IMG/VR virus record: IMGVR_UViG_3300022744_000042
Location: 1-46,169 of that record
Reading direction: 5' to 3' (one strand)
DNA: 46,169 nt
Origin: a virus
The notes beneath the pieces were generated by a model. That model ran no database searches, was not told the origin of the DNA, and saw nothing but the letters and a program-made list of their open reading frames with translations. The position numbers were made by a program, and so were the translations under genes. Each line of letters starts with the position of its first letter. Position 1 is the first letter of the stretch. Positions 15,581 to 23,345 of this stretch are shown here, in pieces.

Positions 15581-16434
15581 GCCTCACCTCGTGCTGCTGC
15601 CCTGGCTTGGGGGCGGAAGCTCTCCCAATCGAACGGCACCCACTTCGCAACTTCGCGCAGCCGGTCATAGACCCGATCCCCCACGCATGCCTTGAACTGC
15701 TCCCGTCCGGCATTGCTGATGAGGATCGTTGGCCGCATCTCGCGGTATCGGCGGTCCAACACATCGAACACGACGGTCTGCTCCCCCTCGGTCCCGTACT
15801 GCATGCCGATTTCGTCGATCACCAGCAGGTCCAGCGTCTCGCCAAGCTCGGTCAGCACGTCATCCTCGGTGCGCAGCGAGTCCTTGCGCCACGTCCCGCG
15901 AACAGCCCGGATCATGTCCATGCAGGTGACGTACTGCACAGAGTAGCCCCTCACCATCACCGACAGCATCACGGATGCCGCCAGGTGGCTCTTGCCGGTC
16001 CCTGGTGCCCCCGACAGCACCAGCGCGCCACCCGTGCGCATGGCATCGCTGAAATCCTCCGCATAAGCCCGGCAAGTGGCAAGCGCGGCGGCCTGTTGCT
16101 TGCCCATGGCCTCAAAGGTATCGAAGGTGCGGCCCGTGAACCGCTTCGGGATGTTCGCCAGCTTCAGGGCGCGCTCGATACTGGCGGCGCGGGCGGCGGC
16201 GGCAGTTCGCTCGGCTTCGGCCTTGACTGCCTGTTCGTCAGCTTCACGGCATGCCGGGCAGCGCGTCCAGATCGTGCGGTTGATGTTGGCCCGGTGCTCA
16301 CCTTGAGCGGTGTACTTGCCATGCTCGGGACAGTCGCGTTCTTCGGCTTGGGTCGGCGCAGTTACCGGCCGAAGCGAGTCTTGGCGAAGTCGCATTGATG
16401 CAAGTCGGGATGCTGCGTCAGAAAGATCCATCAT
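15577..16434 (-). CDS. DnaC-like helicase loader (AAA+ ATPase)
   Basis: 285 residues. N-terminal zinc-like CPEHG and CPACREADE, then an AAA+ core with Walker A GAPGTGKS (142-149), Walker B LLVIDE (203-208) and a sensor-like TILISNAG. This is the DnaC/IstB-like layout of phage loaders that place the host DnaB helicase on the origin. It directly follows the replication initiator and overlaps it by 17 bases, the lambda O/P or DnaT/DnaC arrangement. The phage has no helicase of its own in this window, so it likely recruits the host one. Confidence 0.92.
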   Translation of the reverse strand: MMDLSDAASRLASMRLRQDSLRPVTAPTQAEERDCPEHGKYTAQGEHRANINRTIWTRCPACREADEQAVKAEAERTAAAARAASIERALKLANIPKRFTGRTFDTFEAMGKQQAAALATCRAYAEDFSDAMRTGGALVLSGAPGTGKSHLAASVMLSVMVRGYSVQYVTCMDMIRAVRGTWRKDSLRTEDDVLTELGETLDLLVIDEIGMQYGTEGEQTVVFDVLDRRYREMRPTILISNAGREQFKACVGDRVYDRLREVAKWVPFDWESFRPQARAAARGEA

Positions 16435-17239
16435 CGTTCACTCCATCGCGGTAGTCAGTCTTGTCGAAGCCGGTGTGGCGGCTGGGCTTGGCGGGCTGGC
16501 GGGTCTGGATGCGCTGCTGCATGAACTCGTGAGCGCGGAGCATCCAAGCGCGCCAGGTCTTCGACCAGTCCGAGTGAGCGGTCTTGAAGGTGTGGGTCTT
16601 GAACTTCAGCGTCTCGCGGGTCCAGTCCACTCCGGGCGCGTTCAAGAGTGCCCAGGCGATCAGCTCGGAATCAGGCTCGAAGTCGTCAGGACAGGACTTG
16701 GATGCCTTGGGCTTGGGGGCTGCGCGCTTGCGCGGTGCCTCTACCTTGGTACTACTAGATGAGGTTGATTTATGTGTTTCGGTTTCGGTTTCGGTTTCGG
16801 TTTCGGGCGCATTTGTTTGCAGGTGCTGTGCAGATGCGGTGCATTTGCCTGCATTTGCTATGCAAGAACGCGCTAACTCGTTGATTTCATTGAATGCCGG
16901 CTGTTCGGGTGGGAGTGGCCACTTGGGCTTCTTGGCCCGTGGCGCGTTGCCGAACCTGGGGATGAAGCCGAACATGGAATCGCTGTCGGAGCGGTACAGG
17001 CGCACCAGATCGCGCTCCACAAGCTGTTCCACCATCTCGTTCACCTGCCTCTCCGACTTGCCGGCGCACGGGCTGGCGCGGCGACGGAGGAACGCGAAGT
17101 TCATCGGCACGAGGCCAAAGTCGTCCGCCATCAGGATCAGCTCCAGGAACAGCAGGCGCTCGGAATCGTGCGTCAGGCCGACGTATCGGTCGGAGTCGAG
17201 CACGGAGTCTCGGATCACGCGGTTAGGCATTGGCGGCAT
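16418..17239 (-). CDS. Replication initiation protein (O/DnaT-like)
   Basis: 273 residues. The N-terminal about 105 residues form a winged-helix-like region (LTHDSERLLFLELILMADDF, VNEMVEQLVERDLVRLY, FGFIPRFG). A low-complexity linker (TETETETETE, SSSS, basic KRAAPKPKASK) leads to a C-terminal domain with DDFEPDSELIAWA and DWSKTWRAWMLRA, typical of phage O/DnaT-like proteins. Encodes iteron-like DNA in the linker, as lambda O does. Partner of the DnaC-like loader. Confidence 0.85.
   Translation of the reverse strand: MPPMPNRVIRDSVLDSDRYVGLTHDSERLLFLELILMADDFGLVPMNFAFLRRRASPCAGKSERQVNEMVEQLVERDLVRLYRSDSDSMFGFIPRFGNAPRAKKPKWPLPPEQPAFNEINELARSCIANAGKCTASAQHLQTNAPETETETETETHKSTSSSSTKVEAPRKRAAPKPKASKSCPDDFEPDSELIAWALLNAPGVDWTRETLKFKTHTFKTAHSDWSKTWRAWMLRAHEFMQQRIQTRQPAKPSRHTGFDKTDYRDGVNDDGSF
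16777..16857. repeat. Candidate replication origin repeats inside the initiator gene
   Basis: Five tandem TTTCGG hexamers (16777-16806) are followed by three GCATTTG copies at 16809, 16841 and 16851 in a locally AT-richer stretch. Lambdoid phages carry origin iterons inside the O gene at a comparable place, so this is a candidate origin; the hexamers also encode the Thr-Glu linker and may be simple slippage. Confidence 0.45.
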
Positions 17240-17417
17240 CAGTCATGGATGCGGCGCGGAGTCGCTGGACGGCTCGCACGACAGTCGATAGGGCTACGCC
17301 GGCAGCTTGAGCTGCCTTGCGCTGCGACATGCCTTGCGCCACCAGGGCAAGGGCGTTGGTGGTCTTCTGGTCCTGCTGGCCGCGTCGGTAGTGCGGTCGT
17401 CCTCGTGGGATGTTCAT
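17223..17417 (-). CDS. 64-residue HTH protein, paralogue of the one at 11731
   Basis: From ATG 17417: a basic N-terminus (IPRGRPHYRRGQQDQK) then [19 protein letters not shown] and STVVRAVQRLRAA, a helix-turn-helix. First gene after the candidate leftward promoter at 17.48 kb, so it may regulate the replication operon. No clear Shine-Dalgarno; an earlier in-frame ATG at 17450 is possible. Confidence 0.75.
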   Translation of the reverse strand: MNIPRGRPHYRRGQQDQKTTNALALVAQGMSQRKAAQAAGVALSTVVRAVQRLRAASMTDAANA

Positions 17418-17468
17418 GGGCTTGGGGGTCTCGTGACGGCAGGCAGCCAATCCGCCTGCTTTGGCTAA

Positions 17469-17497
17469 AGTGTACGCGCGTATCCGTGTGCGCGCAA
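17469..17497 (-). promoter_or_regulatory. Strong sigma70-like promoter for the leftward replication operon
   Basis: TTGCGC-17 bases-TACACT on the minus strand (-35 at 17497-17492, -10 at 17474-17469), in the gap between a terminator and the first gene of the operon. The -10 matches the one at 19919-19924. Confidence 0.75.
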
Positions 17498-17509
17498 GTA
17501 CGGCATACG

Positions 17510-17533
17510 AAGAAAAGCCCGCTCTTGGCGGGC
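17510..17533 (-). terminator. Rho-independent terminator
   Basis: Minus strand GCCCGC-CAAGA-GCGGGC followed by TTTTCTT. Ends the antirepressor operon 22 bases after its stop codon, just before the next leftward promoter. Confidence 0.85.
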
Positions 17534-17554
17534 CTGTTGCTGGGTGGCGAGCGG

Positions 17555-18337
17555 TCAGGCGCTGCGGCCGATCGCCTCAGACCACAACCCCGTGACCCAT
17601 GCCACGCCCTTTGGCGTGAACCGCGCCGCGCTGAAGGCGTGCCCGTTGTCGGCACTGCCTGTCTTGACCACGAACCGCCCTGCGTCCAGGTGCTCGGCGT
17701 AGGGAGTCCACGTCCCGCCGATCTGGTAGAGGATGCGGCGGGCGGCCAGGAAGGCGCGGAACGCCGGTTCATTGGCGCCCAGCAGCTTGGCGACTTGCCG
17801 GAAGGTCTGAGTCCCGGTGGCGTCCATGTACTTGTCCACCATCTCGACCTTGGGCGCGGCCAGCGCCAGCGCGGCGGCTTGGCGCTCGGATTCCTCGGTC
17901 TTGTCGGCGAGTGCGCGCAGGGCCTGGGCGAAGGTCTGCGGCAGGGCGGGCGCGGTGGTGGTGTAGGCGCCAGTCTTGCGGATCGCGGGCAGCACCTCAG
18001 ACGTGACCCAGCGTTTGAACGGCTTCGCTTCAGGTTTGCGGCTACCGAGGATCAGGGAGTAGAGGCCGGACTCGTTGACCGTGGCGAGCTGCTGAAGCCC
18101 TCCAAGGGTGTCGATTGAACCGACACCCTTTTCATCGGCGTCGAGTCGGTCCAAGGCATCGCGGCTGTTGCCGATGGTCAGGGCTGCGCACACATCGGCG
18201 GCCACGAACCACGGCCCGTCATCGCGCATCAAGGCGCGCACGGCGAAGTCCGAGGATTCGCTCAGGTGGAAGGTGAATGTGCTCACGCGGTCATTGGTGC
18301 GTGAGGCAACGAGTTGAGAGTAGGTCGGGATGTTCAC
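17555..18337 (-). CDS. Antirepressor, BRO-N plus KilAC domains
   Basis: 260 residues from GTG 18337 (GAGGGCC upstream); ATG 18406 is an alternative and the frame beyond is shadow. N-terminal BRO domain: FAVRALMRDDGPWFVAADVC, NSRDALDRLDADEKGV, FKRWVTSEVLPAIRKTG. C-terminal phage antirepressor KilAC domain: YMDATGTQTFRQVAKLLGAN and a closing FTPKGVAWVTGLW. Such proteins counter repressors or modulate the early switch. It is the last gene of the leftward operon that starts with a ribbon-helix-helix protein. Confidence 0.9.
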   Translation of the reverse strand: MNIPTYSQLVASRTNDRVSTFTFHLSESSDFAVRALMRDDGPWFVAADVCAALTIGNSRDALDRLDADEKGVGSIDTLGGLQQLATVNESGLYSLILGSRKPEAKPFKRWVTSEVLPAIRKTGAYTTTAPALPQTFAQALRALADKTEESERQAAALALAAPKVEMVDKYMDATGTQTFRQVAKLLGANEPAFRAFLAARRILYQIGGTWTPYAEHLDAGRFVVKTGSADNGHAFSAARFTPKGVAWVTGLWSEAIGRSA

Positions 18338-18420
18338 TGAAGGCCCTCGGTTGTTGAGCCTCCAGTGTTGCCGGGTTGCGGCCATCCGCGAACTACATTT
18401 CGTCATGATCCGGCGCCGCG

Positions 18421-18645
18421 TTATGCGGGATCGACCTCGACCGGCGCGGCGTTGAGTTCGATCAGCCACGACGGCGGCACATCGCCGGCCAGCCGGAGGT
18501 GCTTGTGGACATCGCCGACAACGCGGATGCGCCCGAGGATCAGCGGGCGATGCGCTTCGGGGCGTGCGGCGATATGCCACGGGATCACCAGCGCGAAGCC
18601 GGCTGGGTGCTTGCACAGCACGCCCTTGGGGCTTGGGTTGGTCAT
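18421..18645 (-). CDS. Phage protein of unknown function, 74 residues
   Basis: ATGA overlap with the winged-helix gene. Contains GFALVIPWHIAARPEAHRP and VPPSWLIELNAAPVEVD. Not recognised. Confidence 0.68.
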   Translation of the reverse strand: MTNPSPKGVLCKHPAGFALVIPWHIAARPEAHRPLILGRIRVVGDVHKHLRLAGDVPPSWLIELNAAPVEVDPA

Positions 18646-19112
18646 GGCTCGCCCAGCATCGCCAGCCCGGCAGGCGTCGGGTGGAACCGCACAGAGGCCA
18701 GCCCCGGCACGGACTGGCGCTCCACCAGCCCATGTTCCTCCATGTGCGTCAGGCCCTTGCGCGCATTGCGCTCGGACCGGCCGGTGAGGTGCGCGACACG
18801 GGCCACGCTGGCCGGCGCCTTCGCCAGCAGCTCAAGCCGTTCCGGCGTCGGGCGTGGCGCGGCTGGGGCGTGTTCGTGTGCATCGAAAATCGCCGCGGCG
18901 TCTGGTGTGGCACGGAATGCCAGCACCACGCCGACGCCTGACGGCGACCGGACATTGCCAGCCACGCTGATGACGCGCAGGGCTTGCAGCTTGGCAACCT
19001 GGATCGAGATGGCGACAGCAGACAGGCCCATCAGCTCGGCGAGCTCGAGGCGCGTCATTGGGCGGGCGGCCAGCTCGCGCACGATGCGCGCAGAGGTGGA
19101 TTCCGTGGTCAT
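18642..19112 (-). CDS. Double winged-helix DNA-binding protein
   Basis: 156 residues from ATG 19112, overlapping the preceding stop; the very long frame upstream is antisense shadow of plus-strand genes. Two HTH units: ARPMTRLELAELMGLSAVA with following wing, and APASVARVAHLTGRSERNA with LTHMEEHGLVERQ. The wing residues and spacing are MarR/IclR-like. Probable transcription regulator near the switch region. Confidence 0.78.
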   Translation of the reverse strand: MTTESTSARIVRELAARPMTRLELAELMGLSAVAISIQVAKLQALRVISVAGNVRSPSGVGVVLAFRATPDAAAIFDAHEHAPAAPRPTPERLELLAKAPASVARVAHLTGRSERNARKGLTHMEEHGLVERQSVPGLASVRFHPTPAGLAMLGEP

Positions 19113-19648
19113 GCCGCCCCCGTCATCAGCGCAGCAAACGGACTGACCGCCGGGCGACGCTTGCCTGCCTTGATCGCGCCAGCGTAGGACAGCGACACAC
19201 CAAGCTCCGCAGCGAGTCCGGCGACCGACACGCCGGCCGGGTGAGCCCGCAGCAGCGCGATGGCCTCGGCTGTGATGTGCGAGCCGGCGCGGCGGGATGC
19301 CGTGATCCGCGCTTTGTGCGCCACGGCCAGGGGCTTGCCGGCGTGCGTCTTGCGTGTGGCCGCTGCTTGCGACAGCCACTGCCGGTGATCCGGGTTGCAG
19401 CAGTGCGAGGTGTCGCACATCGCCTGATAGACGCGGTTGGCGGGCGCTGCCGATCCGGTGGCGATGACGGCGGCCAGCGTCCCGACCGTGCCCACGCGTT
19501 GCAGCGGCGGTATCCAGATCGACGGACTGCCGCCAGCCCGTGAGGTGGCGCCACGCCACTCCCAGCACTCGCCTGGGTAGCGCTTGCTGGGTGATGGGGC
19601 CATCTTGCAGCGCAGGCGCAGATCCTCGAACGTGCGGATTCCGGTCAT
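19109..19648 (-). CDS. HNH-like protein with C-terminal HTH
   Basis: 179 residues. The N-terminal half resembles phage HNH proteins: ECWEWRGA near residue 27, and CDTSHCCNPDHRQW where family members have HxCdnxxCcNPdHl. The first conserved His before the Cys pair is not evident, so catalytic activity is doubtful. The C-terminal VSVAGLAAELGVSLSYAGAIK is a helix-turn-helix as found in HNH/NUMOD-type homing enzymes. Could be a nicking endonuclease or a degenerate one now acting as a DNA-binding protein. Confidence 0.7.
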   Translation of the reverse strand: MTGIRTFEDLRLRCKMAPSPSKRYPGECWEWRGATSRAGGSPSIWIPPLQRVGTVGTLAAVIATGSAAPANRVYQAMCDTSHCCNPDHRQWLSQAAATRKTHAGKPLAVAHKARITASRRAGSHITAEAIALLRAHPAGVSVAGLAAELGVSLSYAGAIKAGKRRPAVSPFAALMTGAA

Positions 19649-19815
19649 GCCGCCTCCCGCTTGTCTTCCGCTGCTTGGCGCTTGGCGATGACCCGGCAGT
19701 GCTGCGCCACGGCTTCGGTGAGCGACACGCGGCGCTCCTTGGCATCGCGCACCAGTGCGGCGCGCTCTTCGGGGTGCAGTAGTACATGCAGGGGGATCTT
19801 CTTCGGGGTGTCCAT
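19645..19815 (-). CDS. Ribbon-helix-helix protein, 56 residues
   Basis: Begins MDTPKKIPLHVLLHPEERAA, a beta-strand then helix as in Arc/MetJ-type repressors, with a second helix SLTEAVAQHCRVIAK. It is the first gene leftward from the divergent promoter region and is a good candidate for the factor that binds the palindrome at 19872-19886. Confidence 0.75.
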   Translation of the reverse strand: MDTPKKIPLHVLLHPEERAALVRDAKERRVSLTEAVAQHCRVIAKRQAAEDKREAA

Positions 19816-19844
19816 GTCAGTCTCGGGGGTGGTTTCGATGCGCC

Positions 19845-19924
19845 ATTGTGCGTCATGCGTGGCAGTCTGCGCAACATTTTATGTTGTGCGGCATGTTGTA
19901 TTTGTCGGCGGGATGCACTACACT
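19845..19924. promoter_or_regulatory. Divergent promoters with palindromic operator
   Basis: Rightward: TTGTAT (19896-19901)-17-TACACT (19919-19924). Leftward: TTGCGC (19874-19869)-18-CACAAT (19850-19845). Between them lies the 15-bp palindrome CAACATTTTATGTTG (19872-19886), overlapping the leftward -35, and a half site ATGTTG (19893-19898) overlapping the rightward -35. A repressor bound here would control both directions. Confidence 0.75.
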
Positions 19925-19967
19925 GGATGCACTGGCAGACGGCCAGCAACAACAGACGGAGAAGAGC

Positions 19968-20066
19968 ATGAACGAAGACGATCTGGCGCGTGAATATGCG
20001 GAAGCAGCGGCAATGGATGCCGCCGAGGTTGTCGATGTTGACGCCGAGTACGAACTGGCGAACTGA
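19968..20066 (+). CDS. Acidic 32-residue protein
   Basis: First gene of the rightward operon. ATG 19968 follows GACGGAGAAGAGC, and the product (MNEDDLAREYAEAAAMDAAE and 12 more residues) is strongly acidic and helical. Unknown; perhaps a small inhibitor or DNA mimic, but that is only a guess from charge. Confidence 0.65.
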   Translation: MNEDDLAREYAEAAAMDAAEVVDVDAEYELAN

Positions 20067-20093
20067 CCACAAACCACAGTTGGAGCGTTGACC

Positions 20094-20759
20094 ATGAGTA
20101 TCGTTACCATGATTTTGGGAGAGAGTGGGACGGGGAAAAGCGCCAGCATGCGCAACCTGTCTCCTGCCGACACCCTGCTGATTCAAGCTGTCCCGAAGCC
20201 GCTTCCGTTTCGTGCAGCAGGCTGGAGGCCTCTGACGAAAGAGACGCCGAACGGGAACGTTTTCGTCTCTGACCAAGCAGACCGCATCTGCATGGCGATG
20301 AAGAAGACGGCACGCGGCGTGATCGTGATTGACGATTTCCAGTACGTGCTGAGCAATGAATTCATGCGCCGCGTGACTGACAAGGAAGTCGGAAACGCCG
20401 CGTTCGCAAAGTACAACGAGATCGCCCGCAGCGCCTGGGACATCCTGACCTGTGCGGCATCGCTGGCGGACAACAAGCGGGTTTACCTGCTGTCGCACAC
20501 CACAACCGACGAGTTCGGAAATACCAAGATCAAGACCATCGGGAAACTGCTGGACGAGAAGATCGTTTTGGAGGGGATGGTTTCTATCGTCCTGCGCACC
20601 AAGACGACGAACGGGGAATATGTGTTCACTACCAGGAATAGTGGGTCCGACACCGTGAAATCTCCTATGCAGATGTTTGAAACTGCGACCGTTGAAAACG
20701 ACCTGAAAGCCGTTGACGCCGCAATCGTTGATTACTACCAGCCGGCGCAAGTCGCCTAA
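20094..20759 (+). CDS. Sak4-like ATPase (RecA-fold recombination protein)
   Basis: 221 residues from ATG 20094 (TTGGAG upstream). Walker A GESGTGKS (residues 9-16) and Walker B VIVIDD (76-81), then YLLSHTTTDEFGNTKIKT and IVLRTKTTNGEYVFTTRN, the layout of the phage Sak4 family of single-strand annealing/RecA-like ATPases. Together with the next gene (SSB-like) it forms the usual Sak4-SSB pair. Lower GC than the surroundings. Confidence 0.88.
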   Translation: MSIVTMILGESGTGKSASMRNLSPADTLLIQAVPKPLPFRAAGWRPLTKETPNGNVFVSDQADRICMAMKKTARGVIVIDDFQYVLSNEFMRRVTDKEVGNAAFAKYNEIARSAWDILTCAASLADNKRVYLLSHTTTDEFGNTKIKTIGKLLDEKIVLEGMVSIVLRTKTTNGEYVFTTRNSGSDTVKSPMQMFETATVENDLKAVDAAIVDYYQPAQVA

Positions 20760-20765
20760 ACCACC

Positions 20766-21407
20766 ATGTTGAAACTCGATACCACCCAAGCAGCCGCCGC
20801 CGACAACATCACCTCGCAAATCAGCGAGCCCGGCAAATACGTCGGCACCATCACCCGCGCTGAAAAGCTGGTGAGCCAGGCCAAGGGCACGCAGGGGCTT
20901 GGCCTGTCGTTCAGGGCGGACAACGGCCGGACCGCCGAATACCTCGACCTGTACCACACCAAGGGCACGGGCGAGGCACTGAGCGGCCTCAAGACCGTGA
21001 ACGCCGTGCTGTGCTGCACGAAGACCAAGCAGGCCGAAGAGGGCACCGTGCAGGTCGAGAAGTGGGACAAGGTGGCGGGCGCTCGCCGGAAGATGGGCGT
21101 CACTGGCTACCCGGCATTGATGAACAAGCGCATCGGCCTGCTGCTGCGCAAGACGCTGGAAACGGACACCAATGGCAAGGACCGCGAAAAGCTGGAGATT
21201 TTCGGCGTGTTCGACCCTGAAACCGAGATGACCTCCAGCGAGATCTTGGGCCGCGCCAGCGAGCCAAAGAAGCTGTCCGCGATGCTGGATGTGCTGATCG
21301 CCCGTGGCGTGATCGACAAGCGCACCAGCCTGGCGCCGGCTCGCCAGCAGTCGGCGGGCATGGATCGCTTCGACGACATGCCGTTCGACGACGATTTCCC
21401 GAGCTGA
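20766..21407 (+). CDS. Single-stranded DNA-binding protein, Sak4-associated
   Basis: 213 residues, six bases after Sak4. OB-fold-like first half (SEPGKYVGTITRAEKLVS, GLGLSFRADNGRTAEYLDLY) and an acidic tip DDMPFDDDFPS like the protein-interaction tail of SSBs. Family assignment rests on this tail and on the neighbour. Confidence 0.8.
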   Translation: MLKLDTTQAAAADNITSQISEPGKYVGTITRAEKLVSQAKGTQGLGLSFRADNGRTAEYLDLYHTKGTGEALSGLKTVNAVLCCTKTKQAEEGTVQVEKWDKVAGARRKMGVTGYPALMNKRIGLLLRKTLETDTNGKDREKLEIFGVFDPETEMTSSEILGRASEPKKLSAMLDVLIARGVIDKRTSLAPARQQSAGMDRFDDMPFDDDFPS

Positions 21408-21409
21408 TC

Positions 21410-21634
21410 ATGAAGCCGCTGCCGAATCTCAATGATGACGCGGCGATGGCTCGCCTGGGCCGCCTGTCGGCCCTGCGCAGCCACCGCGCCGACACACTGC
21501 ACGCCCTGCGCGACTGCGCCAGCAAGCTGCTGTCCGGCCAGCACGATGACGCGGCGCTGATCTCCGAGGCGCGCGGGCTGCTGGATCGCCTGGAAGACGT
21601 GGCGCGCGCAGAAGCTGGGGAGTACGGGCGATGA
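21410..21634 (+). CDS. Small helical protein, 74 residues
   Basis: Lies between SSB and NinB genes with ATGA-type spacing. RLGRLSALRSHRADTLHALR and EARGLLDRLEDVARAEA are helical. No family recognised. Confidence 0.68.
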   Translation: MKPLPNLNDDAAMARLGRLSALRSHRADTLHALRDCASKLLSGQHDDAALISEARGLLDRLEDVARAEAGEYGR

Positions 21635-22059
21635 CCGAGCGCCTGTCGATCAAGTGCATCAACCCCGTGCAGGCGCACGCCGCGCTGATGTCGCGTCTGT
21701 GGCCGTGGGTCAAGGCGATGACGATGGCCGGGCACGAACTGCGCATCGAAGCGAAGCCGGCCACTCGCAGCAGCGACCAGAACGCCAAGTTCCACGCCAT
21801 CGTTTCGGACATCGCCCGCAGCCCCGCGCAGTGGGCGGGCAAGCGGCGCACTGCCGATGAGTGGAAGGTGCTGCTGGTGTCAGGCCACGCAGTCGCCACC
21901 AAGCTCGGCGCCGACATGGTGCCGGGCATGGAGGGCGAGTTTGTCAACCTGCGCGAGAGCACGGCACGCATGGGCGTGGCGCGGGCATCGTCGCTGATCG
22001 AGTATTCACTGGCGTTTTGCGCCAGCAACAACGTGCGCTTGAGTGCGCCTGAGGAGTGA
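21631..22059 (+). CDS. ninB: NinB-like recombination protein
   Basis: 142 residues matching the NinB/Orf family: AGHELRIEAKPATRSSDQNA, KFHAIVSDIARSPAQWAGKR, TADEWKVLLVSGHAVAT and the closing SSLIEYSLAFCASNNVRL. Lambda Orf acts as a recombination mediator that loads annealing protein on ssDNA, which fits the Sak4-SSB context. Confidence 0.92.
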   Translation: MTERLSIKCINPVQAHAALMSRLWPWVKAMTMAGHELRIEAKPATRSSDQNAKFHAIVSDIARSPAQWAGKRRTADEWKVLLVSGHAVATKLGADMVPGMEGEFVNLRESTARMGVARASSLIEYSLAFCASNNVRLSAPEE

Positions 22060-22061
22060 GT

Positions 22062-22307
22062 ATGAGCAACAAATTCAACGGCGCTTATGAGATCAACGAC
22101 GGCTATGCCGGCAAATCTCGCCCGCAATCATTTTCCGTTTCGTCGGAAGAAATCGAAGACGACATGACAGAAGACGCAATTCGAGAGCTTTACGCAAACC
22201 TCGCGGAAGCAGATTTTCAAGAGCGGATCACTGTCAGTGTGAGCCGAGAAGATGCATTCGTTTCGTGGGCTCTTGAGCAAATTGAAGCGCGGCAGGAGCA
22301 AGCATGA
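22062..22307 (+). CDS. Acidic protein of unknown function, 81 residues
   Basis: ATG 22062 has GAGGAGTGAGT upstream. Acidic (SSEEIEDDMTEDAIRELYAN) and rather AT-rich in codon use compared with its neighbours, pointing to separate acquisition. Not recognised. Confidence 0.7.
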   Translation: MSNKFNGAYEINDGYAGKSRPQSFSVSSEEIEDDMTEDAIRELYANLAEADFQERITVSVSREDAFVSWALEQIEARQEQA

Positions 22308-23242
22308 CAAAGACCGCCCACGCGCCCCGAGCGCGCGCCCTGAACCTCTACACCGTCGAGAGCAACGGCCAGCCGGTCGCGCAAGCGATGGCGATCAGCC
22401 AGGCCGAAGCCGTGCGCCTGTACGTCGAGAGCGTGCGGCAGCCGACGATGACCGCCCGCCTGTCGTCGCCGATGGAGGCCCGCGCGCTGGCCGGGCTGCC
22501 GCTGTTGACGCGGGGCGAGCCGGTGCGCGACACGGCCACGCCGGACCTGTTCGACGGCGTTCCGGCCGCGCCAGTGTCGCCGGCCGTCGGGGCTGTCGTC
22601 GATCCGGTGTTGCTGGCGACGTACTGCCCGCCCGTGGAGCTGCCTGTCAAGACGTACCTGCCCGCAGTGCTGGCGCAGATCGTCGCCGAGCTTGCGCCGG
22701 ACCATGTGGAGGATGTGCGCGAGATGGTCCCGCCGCAACACGCCCCGATCGAGGCCGTGACCGAGGGTTTGGCGTCTGGTGCGGAGGATCAGCCGGGGGA
22801 GGCGGTGGCCGGCGACTGTGCAGAGCCTGCCAGCGCGCCGGTCGATGCATCCCCCGCATCTGCTGACGCGCCGACGCTGTCCGAGCGCATGGCCGGCGCC
22901 TACGCGGCAGGCGTGGAGGTTGCGCGCCAGGGCCACACGCGATGGAGTACGGCGTTTCTCGACGCCGAAGCTGCCGCGCTGAGCGGGCTGCGCGACGCAG
23001 CCGCAGATGCCGTGCATGCCGAGATGCTGCGCGGGTTTGATGACGGCAAGGCGCAAGCGGAGCCGGTGGGCACGCAAGAGCGCCGACGCCCGCCCGATGA
23101 GGCGCCGAAGGGTGCTGGCAAGGTGCCCGTCAAGTACCGCAACCCGGCCACGGGTGAATCGTGGTCGGGCCGTGGCCTGCGCCCGCGCTGGGTGTTGCTG
23201 GCGATGGACGAAGGCAAGGCGCTTGAGGATTTTGCGGTATAG
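22304..23242 (+). CDS. Protein with C-terminal H-NS-type DNA-binding domain
   Basis: 312 residues. The last 39 (274-312) match the H-NS C-terminal domain: KYRNPATGESWSGRGLRPRW and EGKALEDFAV. In H-NS the GRG loop inserts in the minor groove of AT-rich DNA. The first 270 residues are Ala/Pro/Val-rich and not recognisable; there is no typical H-NS oligomerisation helix, and the length is more than twice that of H-NS. It could compete with, or redirect, host xenogeneic silencing of the phage early genes. It ends the first rightward operon; a terminator follows 44 bases on. Confidence 0.82.
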   Translation: MTKTAHAPRARALNLYTVESNGQPVAQAMAISQAEAVRLYVESVRQPTMTARLSSPMEARALAGLPLLTRGEPVRDTATPDLFDGVPAAPVSPAVGAVVDPVLLATYCPPVELPVKTYLPAVLAQIVAELAPDHVEDVREMVPPQHAPIEAVTEGLASGAEDQPGEAVAGDCAEPASAPVDASPASADAPTLSERMAGAYAAGVEVARQGHTRWSTAFLDAEAAALSGLRDAAADAVHAEMLRGFDDGKAQAEPVGTQERRRPPDEAPKGAGKVPVKYRNPATGESWSGRGLRPRWVLLAMDEGKALEDFAV

Positions 23243-23285
23243 TCAGCACGTTCTCCGTTCATGCCGCAATCTCCGTTGCGACTTT

Positions 23286-23318
23286 GCCCCCACCGCCTCA
23301 CGGCCTGGGGGCTTTTTC
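23286..23318 (+). terminator. Rho-independent terminator
   Basis: GCCCCCA ... TGGGGGC stem with an inner CCGCC/GGC part, followed by TTTTTCTT. Downstream of the H-NS-domain gene. Confidence 0.85.
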
Positions 23319-23345
23319 TTGCCCGCGATTTCGTGATTTTGTACC

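Noticed and set aside
19113-20957. Upstream part of a very long minus-strand open frame that ends at 18642
   Set aside because: It crosses the divergent promoter region and is antisense to the Sak4 gene; only the last 156 codons read as a real winged-helix protein.
23250-23280. Minus-strand AACGGAGAA copies near 23255-23275 as gene leaders
   Set aside because: No convincing coding frame follows on the minus strand; the region is the trailer between a stop codon and a terminator.
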